A stretch of DNA of 64,000 nt from Rhodocyclaceae bacterium. GTDB taxonomy: Bacteria > Pseudomonadota > Gammaproteobacteria > Burkholderiales > Rhodocyclaceae. A program made the position numbers and the translations under genes. The notes under the pieces were generated by a model that was given only the letters and a program-made list of their open reading frames with translations, was not told the DNA's origin and ran no database searches. Every line of letters begins with the position of its first letter. Within the stretch, counting starts at the first letter, position 1. The stretch covers positions 1 through 64,000 of the forward strand of contig JADFDU010000001.1 of NCBI GenBank assembly GCA_018262775.1, read 5' to 3'. Shown here in pieces: positions 28,288 through 35,230 of the stretch.

Positions 28288-30534
28288 ACGCTCAAACAGA
28301 TCATCTATCTGATCTGTAGATTCTGCTTTCGGATAGTCTCGCCAGTCGTCGTCGGGGTCATGGTCCGCAAAGTAAGTCTCCGCCTGAGCGTCAACGTCAT
28401 AAGCTTCGACAATTGCTTGAACATTATCCGCACTAGGATCTGCTCCGTACTCCTCTAGCCTTTGGCGCGCCAGTGTTTCAAGTGCTTCCCACGCAGGTTG
28501 AAGATCATCTGGATGCGCGTCTCCAAATACGTCGCCGGCGTCGAATTCATCACGAGCGTTATTTGCAATGTATTCGACTGTCGCTGCCTCGAGGACCGGC
28601 GCAACGCGCGCTTGAGACTCATCCCCTAGCGCTTCGAGAATTCGTGCAATAGATTGAATCTCACCTGGGTACGGTGAATTCGAGCACGCGGTAGCAGCCC
28701 ACGTCTCCAGCAAAGCCTGGTCACAGTCACCGCGTTTTATCGCCCATTCGATGACCTTTGCTACATCCGCAAAATTAAATGGTGGGTCAGTTGAGAGAAG
28801 GAAATCGACTGCTCCTCGTATCAGAGTGGCTTGATCATGGCGTGGAGAGCTGTTCTCAAGTATGAAAAGCCCGGCTGCGGCGATGTGATCTGCTGCGTAG
28901 CTGACGAAACCATTCGAATGCGCGTCTTGAACTACGTTCTCGGCCAAGTTAGCCGCTTGTTCCTTCGCGATGAGCCCACTAGATACTAGTCCTGCCAGAG
29001 TTTCAATTGAGCTCGCACTTCTAAGTGACGCGAATCCGGCGCGTAGCGACGGCAAGTCTGTTGAATACCTATGAAGCACATAGTCCCCGATTGAAGGGTT
29101 GAACAGGTCAAGCGTGGCAGTAGCCGACGTAGAGGTTGAGGTGGCCGCCCGATTCAGAAATGAGCCCACCAGATGACGGAGCGTAAACATGAAATCTCGA
29201 CGTCCAGCCAAACCGCTGCACTCTGGGCGCGCAACAAAGCGTGCATACGCCTCCGCCAAATCGTCCTGACGGATTGCGCGGCGATTTAGTGCGACTAGTA
29301 GAACAACGCCGCGCCCGAAGTCATCGAGCTGTGCTTCGAAAGGGTGTTGCCAGACGCGGGCTGGGTTCTCGAGCAATTCTTTGGTGTAGCTCCAGTATTG
29401 ATTTGCTGGATAGTCAGATACAGAGTTAACGTCGGTAATGAACCGAATCAACCGTGGGTTGAAATTTCGATGAGAAATCACTGTCCGATATCGTTTCTCG
29501 ACGTACAGCTCGTTCACGTACTCAATACCGAGGTTCGAGTGCCAGATGTGATTGTAGAGAATCCTTCCTTTGTCAATTTCCTTCAGGGATTCAATTCTAA
29601 CTTCAAGCTCGTTTCGATCGATGTTGTTCAGGGCGAAAACATCAATTAGGGCCTTGCCTTGATTCAGAATTGTTGTTCTTGAGGTCAATATGAAACGCTT
29701 GGTCCTGTCATGCGAGATTCTTCTGATGAACTGCATGATGTGGCTGCCCTCATGTCCGGACAGGGCTTCGAGATAGTTTCGGCCGAGAAAGTCGTCAAAA
29801 TAGAATATCTGCTTCTCCCCATCCTCATATGCGCCTTCTGCCTCGCGAAGGTCCTCTGCTATCTGGACAAGCTCGAATCCTCGATCCACATAGTGCAGGA
29901 CCATATGATTGGCGAGCGTGCTTTTGCCGATTCCCGGGGCACCCGTGACGATGACGGTTCCTAGCAGCTCCAATTTTTCTATTGCAATGCCGTGCAGTTG
30001 TGTTGGGACATAAAGCTTCGCATCGCGCACTATCTCTTCAAGCGTGTAAGCACTGCGATCGTGGATCGCTTTGTTGAGCATATGCTTGAGCACAGAGGTA
30101 CTTCGAATCCACAGCTTGTAGTGTCTCCTTTCAATCCGGGAATCTCCCGCCAAGATGTCGTTTAGGTCCTCTCGGCCCAGTATGTCGTCGTCTCGTAGCA
30201 CGTACGGGCTGAGAATGCCGTGAATCTTGGCCTTATCTGTTCTCGATAACTGATGAGAAACGGCCAGGATGTAGCGAGCCGGTTTGAGTTTCTCAATCTT
30301 GGGGCGCTCAACCTTTTCTAGGTGGGCGACGAGTCGTTCAAGAGGTGTCGTCTGCCAATGCTTGCACTGGAGAATTACCTCACCGCCATCAGCCTTGAAG
30401 TACCGGCCGTCCACACCAGCGTCTTTACCCGGTTTGAAACGTTCAAACCGATGTCCATGAACGGTTGCTAGAAGGTCGGCGCAGAGCGTCTCGAACTCCT
30501 TGTCGTTGAGTGTGGAAAAGTCGTAGTCAGCCAT
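28282..30534 (-). CDS. Putative antiphage protein: restriction-type nuclease domain fused to nSTAND ATPase
   Basis: 750 residues. Residues 1-130 look like a PD-(D/E)xK nuclease of the Mrr type, with Glu15, Asp42 (VDG) and the QCK motif (Lys58). Walker A is GAPGIGKST (198-206) and Walker B is FYFDDF (244-249), as in the nSTAND3 group. The remaining 450 residues are helical and probably sense a target. The layout matches AVAST-like defence proteins: sensing by the C-terminal region releases DNA cutting. Base composition is AT-richer than the flanks, suggesting transfer. It is flanked by attC-like hairpins and by dispersed-motif copies at 28063 and 32332. The defence role is inferred. Confidence 0.8.
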   Translation of the reverse strand: MADYDFSTLNDKEFETLCADLLATVHGHRFERFKPGKDAGVDGRYFKADGGEVILQCKHWQTTPLERLVAHLEKVERPKIEKLKPARYILAVSHQLSRTDKAKIHGILSPYVLRDDDILGREDLNDILAGDSRIERRHYKLWIRSTSVLKHMLNKAIHDRSAYTLEEIVRDAKLYVPTQLHGIAIEKLELLGTVIVTGAPGIGKSTLANHMVLHYVDRGFELVQIAEDLREAEGAYEDGEKQIFYFDDFLGRNYLEALSGHEGSHIMQFIRRISHDRTKRFILTSRTTILNQGKALIDVFALNNIDRNELEVRIESLKEIDKGRILYNHIWHSNLGIEYVNELYVEKRYRTVISHRNFNPRLIRFITDVNSVSDYPANQYWSYTKELLENPARVWQHPFEAQLDDFGRGVVLLVALNRRAIRQDDLAEAYARFVARPECSGLAGRRDFMFTLRHLVGSFLNRAATSTSTSATATLDLFNPSIGDYVLHRYSTDLPSLRAGFASLRSASSIETLAGLVSSGLIAKEQAANLAENVVQDAHSNGFVSYAADHIAAAGLFILENSSPRHDQATLIRGAVDFLLSTDPPFNFADVAKVIEWAIKRGDCDQALLETWAATACSNSPYPGEIQSIARILEALGDESQARVAPVLEAATVEYIANNARDEFDAGDVFGDAHPDDLQPAWEALETLARQRLEEYGADPSADNVQAIVEAYDVDAQAETYFADHDPDDDWRDYPKAESTDQIDDLFERT

Positions 30535-30564
30535 GAGGCCAGCGGATCCTTTGCTTCTGGAGAC

Positions 30565-30667
30565 ACCTAACCAAGTTCAAGGACCAGCGGAGGGCGAAGC
30601 CAGGAGCGAACCGGCAAACGTAGCTCACCGGCGGCCTCTTGGAATGGGATGTTTGTAACAAGGTTGC
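30565..30667 (-). repeat. attC-like recombination site B
   Basis: It fills the gap between the stop of the 30668 gene and the nSTAND gene. The 3' core GTTAGGT matches GTTRRRY exactly. The 5' arm GCAACCTTGTTACAA pairs imperfectly with the 3' arm TTGAACTTGGTT. This is the weakest of the three in pairing but has the best core. Confidence 0.35.
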
Positions 30668-31555
30668 TCATAGCATTGAGCCTTGAACCACCCGCAGCCC
30701 CTGGATTACACCTATAACTTCCAGGACCTCGTAGTCGGTGTGCACAATCTCGTTGTCGTAGCCATATGAAACAGCTTCGCGTAATACGACACGGAGAGAG
30801 TCGCCAGGAAGTACCGGCTCTTGGCTGTTCTGAAAGCGGAGAAGCCACCCGGCGTCGAGGATCTTGGCTTCAATCATGTGAGCGCCGTACTTGAAACCCC
30901 ACTTTGAATTGCCAAGGTAATCTGGCTTCTTCACCTTCAGGATACGTTCGCCTTTTGATGCGATCGTTTCGCGTGTTACGAACTCACGGACCATGCCTTC
31001 CGAGACAGTAAGGGCTGGATTGTAACTGGAGGTGCCAACGGGGGACATGAATGTTGCTTGGTCACGCGCCTCCAAACAACCCAAGGCGTCGTTTACTGCG
31101 TTGATGTCGGAGAGAAGGGTGGATATTTCAACAGGCGCATAAGCTGGTAGCAGCTTAATGTCCGACTCTTGCGCAAGGCGATGAATCTCTGCCTCAAGCT
31201 GCTTGACTTCCTCACGACTCTTGATAGCGTCACGTTCGCCGCACCAGTCTAGGACTTTGTGCTTGGCCTTAAGAAGGAAGTGCCCAATGATCTTCTTGAT
31301 TTCGCCTTCCTTTACGGCCTCTTCAGGGATTTCTTCGACGATGGTTCTAAGCTTCGCTTTGAGGGAGGCGGCCTCGACATCTTGAAGAACGAGCGTGGTC
31401 TGTACATTGGCCCCAATGCTAAGCGCGAGATGCGAATCAAGCAGTTGCGTTGATTCAATCAGTCCTGCCATGGCTCGGAATACTCGAGTCGGATCGCCGA
31501 TACCGCGCTCGAATTCAATTCGGATTTCTATGAGGTCGGATGGTTGATCGGTCAT
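30668..31555 (-). CDS. Hypothetical protein in the defence-like island
   Basis: 295 residues, no membrane helix or signal peptide. The N-terminal part (ALSIGANVQTTLVLQDVEAASLKAKLRTIVEEIP) resembles a small beta-alpha sensor-like domain. A basic helical middle (KKIIGHFLLKAKHKVLDWCGERD) and a beta-rich C-terminal half with repeated valines follow. I do not recognise the family. It is AT-richer than flanking genes, and its start is 20 bp after an attC-like core, consistent with a mobile cassette. Confidence 0.7.
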   Translation of the reverse strand: MTDQPSDLIEIRIEFERGIGDPTRVFRAMAGLIESTQLLDSHLALSIGANVQTTLVLQDVEAASLKAKLRTIVEEIPEEAVKEGEIKKIIGHFLLKAKHKVLDWCGERDAIKSREEVKQLEAEIHRLAQESDIKLLPAYAPVEISTLLSDINAVNDALGCLEARDQATFMSPVGTSSYNPALTVSEGMVREFVTRETIASKGERILKVKKPDYLGNSKWGFKYGAHMIEAKILDAGWLLRFQNSQEPVLPGDSLRVVLREAVSYGYDNEIVHTDYEVLEVIGVIQGLRVVQGSML

Positions 31556-31574
31556 GGCTGGCCTGTAGCGCTAA

Positions 31575-31646
31575 GTTTAACGTGCGAGCTCAGGGGTGCG
31601 GAGCCGGCTTGCCAGCGTAGCGTCTCTCTGGAGCTGCGTATTAAGC
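31575..31646 (-). repeat. attC-like recombination site C
   Basis: Minus strand: 5' arm GCTTAATACGCAGCTC and 3' arm GAGCTCGCACGTTAAAC pair with unpaired bases in the spacer, the layout of R''-L'' and L'-R' in attC sites. The core GTTAAAC matches GTTRRRY. Length 72 bp. This is the most convincing of the three. Confidence 0.45.
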
Positions 31647-31652
31647 GTGGAG

Positions 31653-32120
31653 CTAGACAAACAAGCTAATTGCACCAGACACACTCCCGGCAATAAAGCA
31701 TGTAAACGAGGTGTAAGGAATTGCATAATCCCAGAAATCCTCGACGGCTCTCTTCTTGTCCTCGTCATGCAGGTATTCCCATGTGATCTTGTCAGAGTAG
31801 TAATGATTAACGTCGACTTTCCATGCCTTGAAAAGGCGGGACATATGGTGAAATGTTTTCGCCGTGGATACGCCAACGAGAAAGACCCCAAGAACGAATA
31901 AATAAAGAGAAATCTTTGCGCCCAACATATTGATTGCGGCAGGCGACGCACCAAGAAAACCAAGCGTTGCAATGGCGCCGCCCGAATTCGTTAGCAGCAA
32001 ATACTTGAGTGCCCTCTCTCCCCATTCCTTTTCGAGTTCATATAACTGCCCCCAACGCTGATTAATGTGTGCGTTAAGGCTCTGTCGAATGGCCGGGTCT
32101 TGTTTTGAAAACAGTTCCAT
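31653..32120 (-). CDS. Hypothetical membrane protein in the defence-like island
   Basis: 155 residues. An amphipathic N-terminus is followed by hydrophobic segments at about 40-80 and 130-153. The ATG is chosen because GAGAAGG lies five bases upstream. It may be the first gene of a three-gene array with the genes at 30668 and 28282. Membrane proteins are often effectors in defence systems, but no family is recognised and this role is speculative. Confidence 0.7.
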   Translation of the reverse strand: MELFSKQDPAIRQSLNAHINQRWGQLYELEKEWGERALKYLLLTNSGGAIATLGFLGASPAAINMLGAKISLYLFVLGVFLVGVSTAKTFHHMSRLFKAWKVDVNHYYSDKITWEYLHDEDKKRAVEDFWDYAIPYTSFTCFIAGSVSGAISLFV

Positions 32121-32194
32121 TGACACCTTCTCAAGCGCGTAACAGTTGATAAACGGGCCCCGAGGATCCGAGTATGAATTACCTTTTATGCACG

Positions 32195-32224
32195 ATTATG
32201 CGCATGTAATGTCTTGACGTGCAA
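32195..32224 (-). promoter_or_regulatory. Candidate promoter of the island genes
   Basis: On the minus strand TTGCAC and CATAAT are separated by 18 bp, about 75 bp upstream of the membrane-protein gene. The match is moderate. A GTTACGC sequence at 32137-32143 could be the recombination core before the first cassette. Confidence 0.4.
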
Positions 32225-32331
32225 GAAGTCCTTCAGGTGCGGGGCCGTATAGCAACTGCAATTACCTGGACAGCGAGAAACGTCCTTTTCTGTACGCTCC
32301 TCGCCACGGCCAGCCTTCAAACTAATGCCAT

Positions 32332-32355
32332 CGCCGTATTTCAGATGCTGACTTT
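32332..32355 (+). repeat. Dispersed motif, exact copy, right flank of the nSTAND island
   Basis: Spacer ATTTCAGATG, intergenic. Confidence 0.85.
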
Positions 32356-32472
32356 CACTTTCAGGCCGAATGTCAGGCGGATTTATCTGCGGGTGGCTGC
32401 ATTTGGCGGGGAATTATCGGGGGTGGGGTTGTGCTTCGCTCTTGCTCTGCCCCCCCTTCTTCCCTCCCCCTG

Positions 32473-32513
32473 CCCCTCACCCCAGCCCTCTCCCCGCTGG
32501 CGGGGAGAGGGGG
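32473..32513. repeat. CCTCTCCCCGC-type intergenic palindrome, copy 2
   Basis: CCCTCACCCCAGCCCTCTCCCCGC-type arm with TGG loop and the complementary GCGGGGAGAGGG arm. Confidence 0.85.
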
Positions 32514-32562
32514 AAAGTTGGTGCTGCAAAGCATGGCGGAGCGCGAGTCAGGGTGAGGAGAC

Positions 32563-32586
32563 CGCCGTGCCGTGCAGACTGACTTT
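32563..32586 (+). repeat. Dispersed motif, exact copy before the toxin-antitoxin pair
   Basis: Spacer GCCGTGCAGA, intergenic. Confidence 0.85.
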
Positions 32587-32686
32587 CCAGGGCCGTCGTT
32601 CTGACAAGTTGACACCCGATTGCCAGTCCCACCTGAAGGCAACCGATATACGCCGCAGATTGCGGGCGGCCCGGTTGGCCAGGCGT

Positions 32687-32947
32687 TTATGCGGCACGCT
32701 CGATCGGAACCTCCCAGCCGGGAAATACCAGTACGGCGGGATGGCAGTTGAGGGCACGGGCAAGAACCTTCGCGCGCTCCACGCCCAGGTTCACGCGACC
32801 GTTCTCGATGGCGGAGATAGTGGCTTGCGGAATGCCCGTAAGTTCGGAAAGCTGGCTTTGGCTCAATTCCTGAAGTTCGCGCAGGATACGGACGGACTCC
32901 CCCACCGAAACCTCAACTCGCTTTTTCGCAGGACGAAACTCTTTCAT
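32687..32947 (-). CDS. XRE-family antitoxin, HigA-like
   Basis: 86 residues. The helix-turn-helix is visible as LSQSQLSELTGIPQATISAIENGR, with basic N-terminus (EFRPAKKRVEV). It should bind and neutralise the toxin encoded immediately upstream and repress the operon. The second of two nearby ATGs is chosen because AGGAGG lies at ideal distance. It starts 1 bp after the toxin stop, the toxin-first order typical of HigBA-like modules. Confidence 0.85.
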   Translation of the reverse strand: MKEFRPAKKRVEVSVGESVRILRELQELSQSQLSELTGIPQATISAIENGRVNLGVERAKVLARALNCHPAVLVFPGWEVPIERAA

Positions 32948-32948
32948 T

Positions 32949-33233
32949 TCATGGCCTCCTGTAATCGTGGGCAGAAATATGGACAACTTGAATCCGCAAC
33001 GCGTTGGCGACAACCCGGTAGATCACTCGCCATTGAAGTCCGAGCCGAGAGGAGCGATGCCCCTTCCACTCACCGGAAAGGGCCTCGTCGTGAAACCCCT
33101 TGATTGCCCGCAAGCCCTGCGGCCCGGAAAGCCTGGCAATGTCTTTCCATTTCTCGTAACGCTTCAGCACCTCGACAGGAACGGAACCGGAAAGCTGTTT
33201 GTCGACGCGACGGTGCTCTTCGATTTGCCACAT
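32949..33233 (-). CDS. RelE/HigB-like toxin
   Basis: 94 residues. The pattern KQLSGSVPVEVLKRYEKWKDIARLSGPQGLR..KGFHDEALSGEWKGHRSSRLGLQWRVIYRV is typical of RelE/HigB-type ribosome-dependent mRNA interferases. The gene is first in a two-gene operon with the XRE antitoxin. The call is from family resemblance; activity is not proven. Confidence 0.85.
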   Translation of the reverse strand: MWQIEEHRRVDKQLSGSVPVEVLKRYEKWKDIARLSGPQGLRAIKGFHDEALSGEWKGHRSSRLGLQWRVIYRVVANALRIQVVHISAHDYRRP

Positions 33234-33340
33234 GCCATATTATGGATATACCACATATGGTATGTCAACATAACAAGGGTGGTGGAAAGGGGCTAGGGCT
33301 GAGGGGGAACTACGCGCCTTCTGCCGGCACTTCCGCCCCC

Positions 33341-33497
33341 AGCATCGGCCGCGCGGCGTTCGCGATGACGAGGATGCTGCTGGCGGACATGGCGATGGCG
33401 GCGGCGAGGGGGTTGAGGACGCCGGCCATGACCAGCGGGATGGCGACGGCGTTGTAGGCGAGCGCCCAGCCGAGGTTCTGGCGGATGCGGCGGCGGG
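33341..33497 (-). repeat. Duplicate of the copper-ATPase 3' end
   Basis: 157 bp aligned without gaps to 35244-35400, with 8 mismatches (95 percent). It encodes [15 protein letters not shown]...NAARPML, the ATPase C-terminus. The intact gene ends at 35231, so about 1.75 kb of foreign genes lies between the two copies. Confidence 0.93.
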
Positions 33498-33830
33498 CAT
33501 AGAAGCAGGCGGTGCGCGGATCGGCGCTCACCTGCACGCCCTCGGCGAAGAAATCCAGCCAGCGTTCCCAGTCGCCGCGCAGCCGCACCTCGTTGAGCAG
33601 TTCGTAGTACAGCGCGCGATGTTTCTTGAAGAACAGGCTCGGGTAGAGCATCGGCGTGCGCAGTACACACGATCAGAAGGCGCCCGAGGCGGCCGTTGCC
33701 GTCGAGAAACGGGTGAATGGTCTCGAACTGCACATGCGCCAGCGCCGCCTTGATGAGCGGTGGCGTGGACTCCGGCTCGTCATTGAGGAAGCGCTCGAAA
33801 GGCGTGAGGCAGCCCTGCAGCGCAGCGCGC
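33498..33830 (-). pseudogene. Fic-domain protein remnant, frameshifted and joined to the ATPase tail
   Basis: The Fic motif HPFLDGNGRLGR and the preceding AALAHVQFETI are intact, then the frame shifts after GRLLIV. The next part, [21 protein letters not shown], is in another frame and is the normal Fic continuation. It then runs without a stop into the duplicated ATPase tail at 33497. The N-terminal part of the gene is missing. Fic proteins modify targets with AMP; this copy cannot make a full protein. Confidence 0.85.
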
Positions 33831-33880
33831 CGACGGCGGCACGAACGCCGCGTTGCCCCGCCTTGGGTTGATATTTTGAG

Positions 33881-33927
33881 TAATATATTGACCAAAATAG
33901 CTAGTTATGGTTAATATATTGACCAAA
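33881..33927 (+). promoter_or_regulatory. Direct-repeat operator at the XRE/nucleotidyltransferase operon
   Basis: TAATATATTGACCAAA occurs twice, at 33881-33896 and 33912-33927, exactly 31 bp apart (three helical turns). The second copy ends at the first base of the start codon. AT-rich in a GC-rich region. Likely autoregulatory binding sites of the XRE protein. Confidence 0.75.
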
Positions 33928-34631
33928 TGAGCACTTCGGAAATAATCAGCCTCGTCCTGGAACGCCAGTTGTTGCTGCAACTGGGCGACCGGCTCAAGCG
34001 CCTGCGCAAAGCGCAGGGCGTCGGCACGGTCGAGATGGCCGCGCGCGCCGGGGTCACCCGCAACACATTGCGGGCAGTCGAGGCCGGCGATCCGACACCC
34101 TCCATCGGTACCTACCTGCGCGTAATGTCCATCCTGGGCATCTGCGGCGAGTTGGCTCTGCTGGCCGGAGACACTATCCAGCCACCGCCGGCGGATTCCG
34201 CCGCGGCACGATCCCGGCGCGCGGCACCGGTGGTGCAGGTGCGTGTTTCGGTGGACGACGCTCTGCACCGGCTTCAGGATCTGCAGAGTCTGGCGCTCCA
34301 TGAGGAGGCCGTACGGTTGGTGAAGGCGGACCCGGCCCTGGTGCTACAGGCCCAGGAAACCGTCAAGCGCTGGCTCACCACCGGCGACTCGCGCTCCGCG
34401 AGCCTGTGGCGCGAGTGGCAGCGCATTCTGGGCGCGGGCGCCTGGCGCAAGGCGCTCGGCCGCACGCGCCATGCCCAGCAACTGCGGCAGGCCTCGCCGC
34501 TCATCACCGTCCTTCCGGAAGAGGTGCGACAACGCATCCTGCGGCAAGTGAGTGCCCTTAAAAAAGGGGTCGTGATCGGCGGCGATCCAGGAGAGCCGCA
34601 GGACGGGAAGAATTTCCGGGAAACACCATGA
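33927..34631 (+). CDS. XRE-family transcriptional regulator, putative antitoxin
   Basis: 234 residues. A Cro/CI-type helix-turn-helix lies at about 20-75 (DRLKRLRKAQGVGTVEMAARAGVTRNTLRAVEAG). The rest is helical and contains two Ala/Leu-rich regions and a basic stretch. The start overlaps a direct-repeat operator, indicating autoregulation. It overlaps the nucleotidyltransferase-like gene by 4 bp, consistent with a toxin-antitoxin or abortive-infection pair. Confidence 0.8.
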   Translation: MSTSEIISLVLERQLLLQLGDRLKRLRKAQGVGTVEMAARAGVTRNTLRAVEAGDPTPSIGTYLRVMSILGICGELALLAGDTIQPPPADSAAARSRRAAPVVQVRVSVDDALHRLQDLQSLALHEEAVRLVKADPALVLQAQETVKRWLTTGDSRSASLWREWQRILGAGAWRKALGRTRHAQQLRQASPLITVLPEEVRQRILRQVSALKKGVVIGGDPGEPQDGKNFRETP

Positions 34632-35188
34632 CACGAGATGAACTCGAACATATCATCCGCGCCGCGGGCGAAATCACGAACGAGTACGAGTTCGTGATCG
34701 TCGGGAGCCAGTCAATGCTCGGCTCCGTGCCCAACCCCGAAGAAGTATTCACCGTGTCCATGGAGGCCGACATCTATCCGCTCCACGCCCCCGAACTCGC
34801 TGACACGATCGACAGCGCCATCGGCGAAGCCTCGCCGTTCCACCAGCAATTCGGCTACTACGCTCAGGGAACAAACCCCGCAACCGCCCTGTTGCCTAAA
34901 GATTGGATGCAACGCGTGCATCGAGTCCAGAACGCAGGTACCGGAGATCGAGTGGGCTACTGCCTAGACGTGCTCGACCTCTTCCTTTCGAAGGCCGTGG
35001 CGGGACGCGAGAAGGATCGCGAGTTCTGCAAGGCGCTGTTGGTGCACGGCTACGTTACTCCGGGGCGGGTGTTGCAGGCGGTACCAAGCATGCCCATCGA
35101 CGACAAGGGCCTGCGAACACTGCGCGCAACGATTCGCCGCTGGGTGAAAGCCGTACGAGACGCCGGTCACAACGTTCCCGAGGAGTGA
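34628..35188 (+). CDS. Nucleotidyltransferase-like protein (DUF6036-type), putative toxin
   Basis: 186 residues. VIVGSQSMLGSVP is like the GS motif of nucleotidyltransferases, and MEADIYPL supplies acidic residues that could bind metal. The later LDLFLSKAVAGREKDREFC region resembles AbiEii/DUF6036 proteins. An ATGA overlap couples it to the regulator gene. Probable toxin partner; the reaction is unknown. It ends 42 bp before the convergent copper-ATPase gene. Confidence 0.7.
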   Translation: MTRDELEHIIRAAGEITNEYEFVIVGSQSMLGSVPNPEEVFTVSMEADIYPLHAPELADTIDSAIGEASPFHQQFGYYAQGTNPATALLPKDWMQRVHRVQNAGTGDRVGYCLDVLDLFLSKAVAGREKDREFCKALLVHGYVTPGRVLQAVPSMPIDDKGLRTLRATIRRWVKAVRDAGHNVPEE

Positions 35189-35230
35189 GCGGCGCAAAGC
35201 ACAGGACTCCCTGGCAAAGCCGAAGGATAC

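Larger units (their letters stand above)
32225..32686. other. Noncoding region between the island and the toxin-antitoxin pair
   Basis: No supported gene. It holds two exact copies of the dispersed motif (32332 and 32563) and one CCTCTCCCCGC palindrome (32473-32513). An open frame crosses it on the plus strand but shows no protein-like composition. Confidence 0.7.

Noticed and set aside
32219..33103. 294-codon open frame on the plus strand
   Set aside because: It runs through repeats and antisense to the toxin-antitoxin genes, and no homologous domain is seen.
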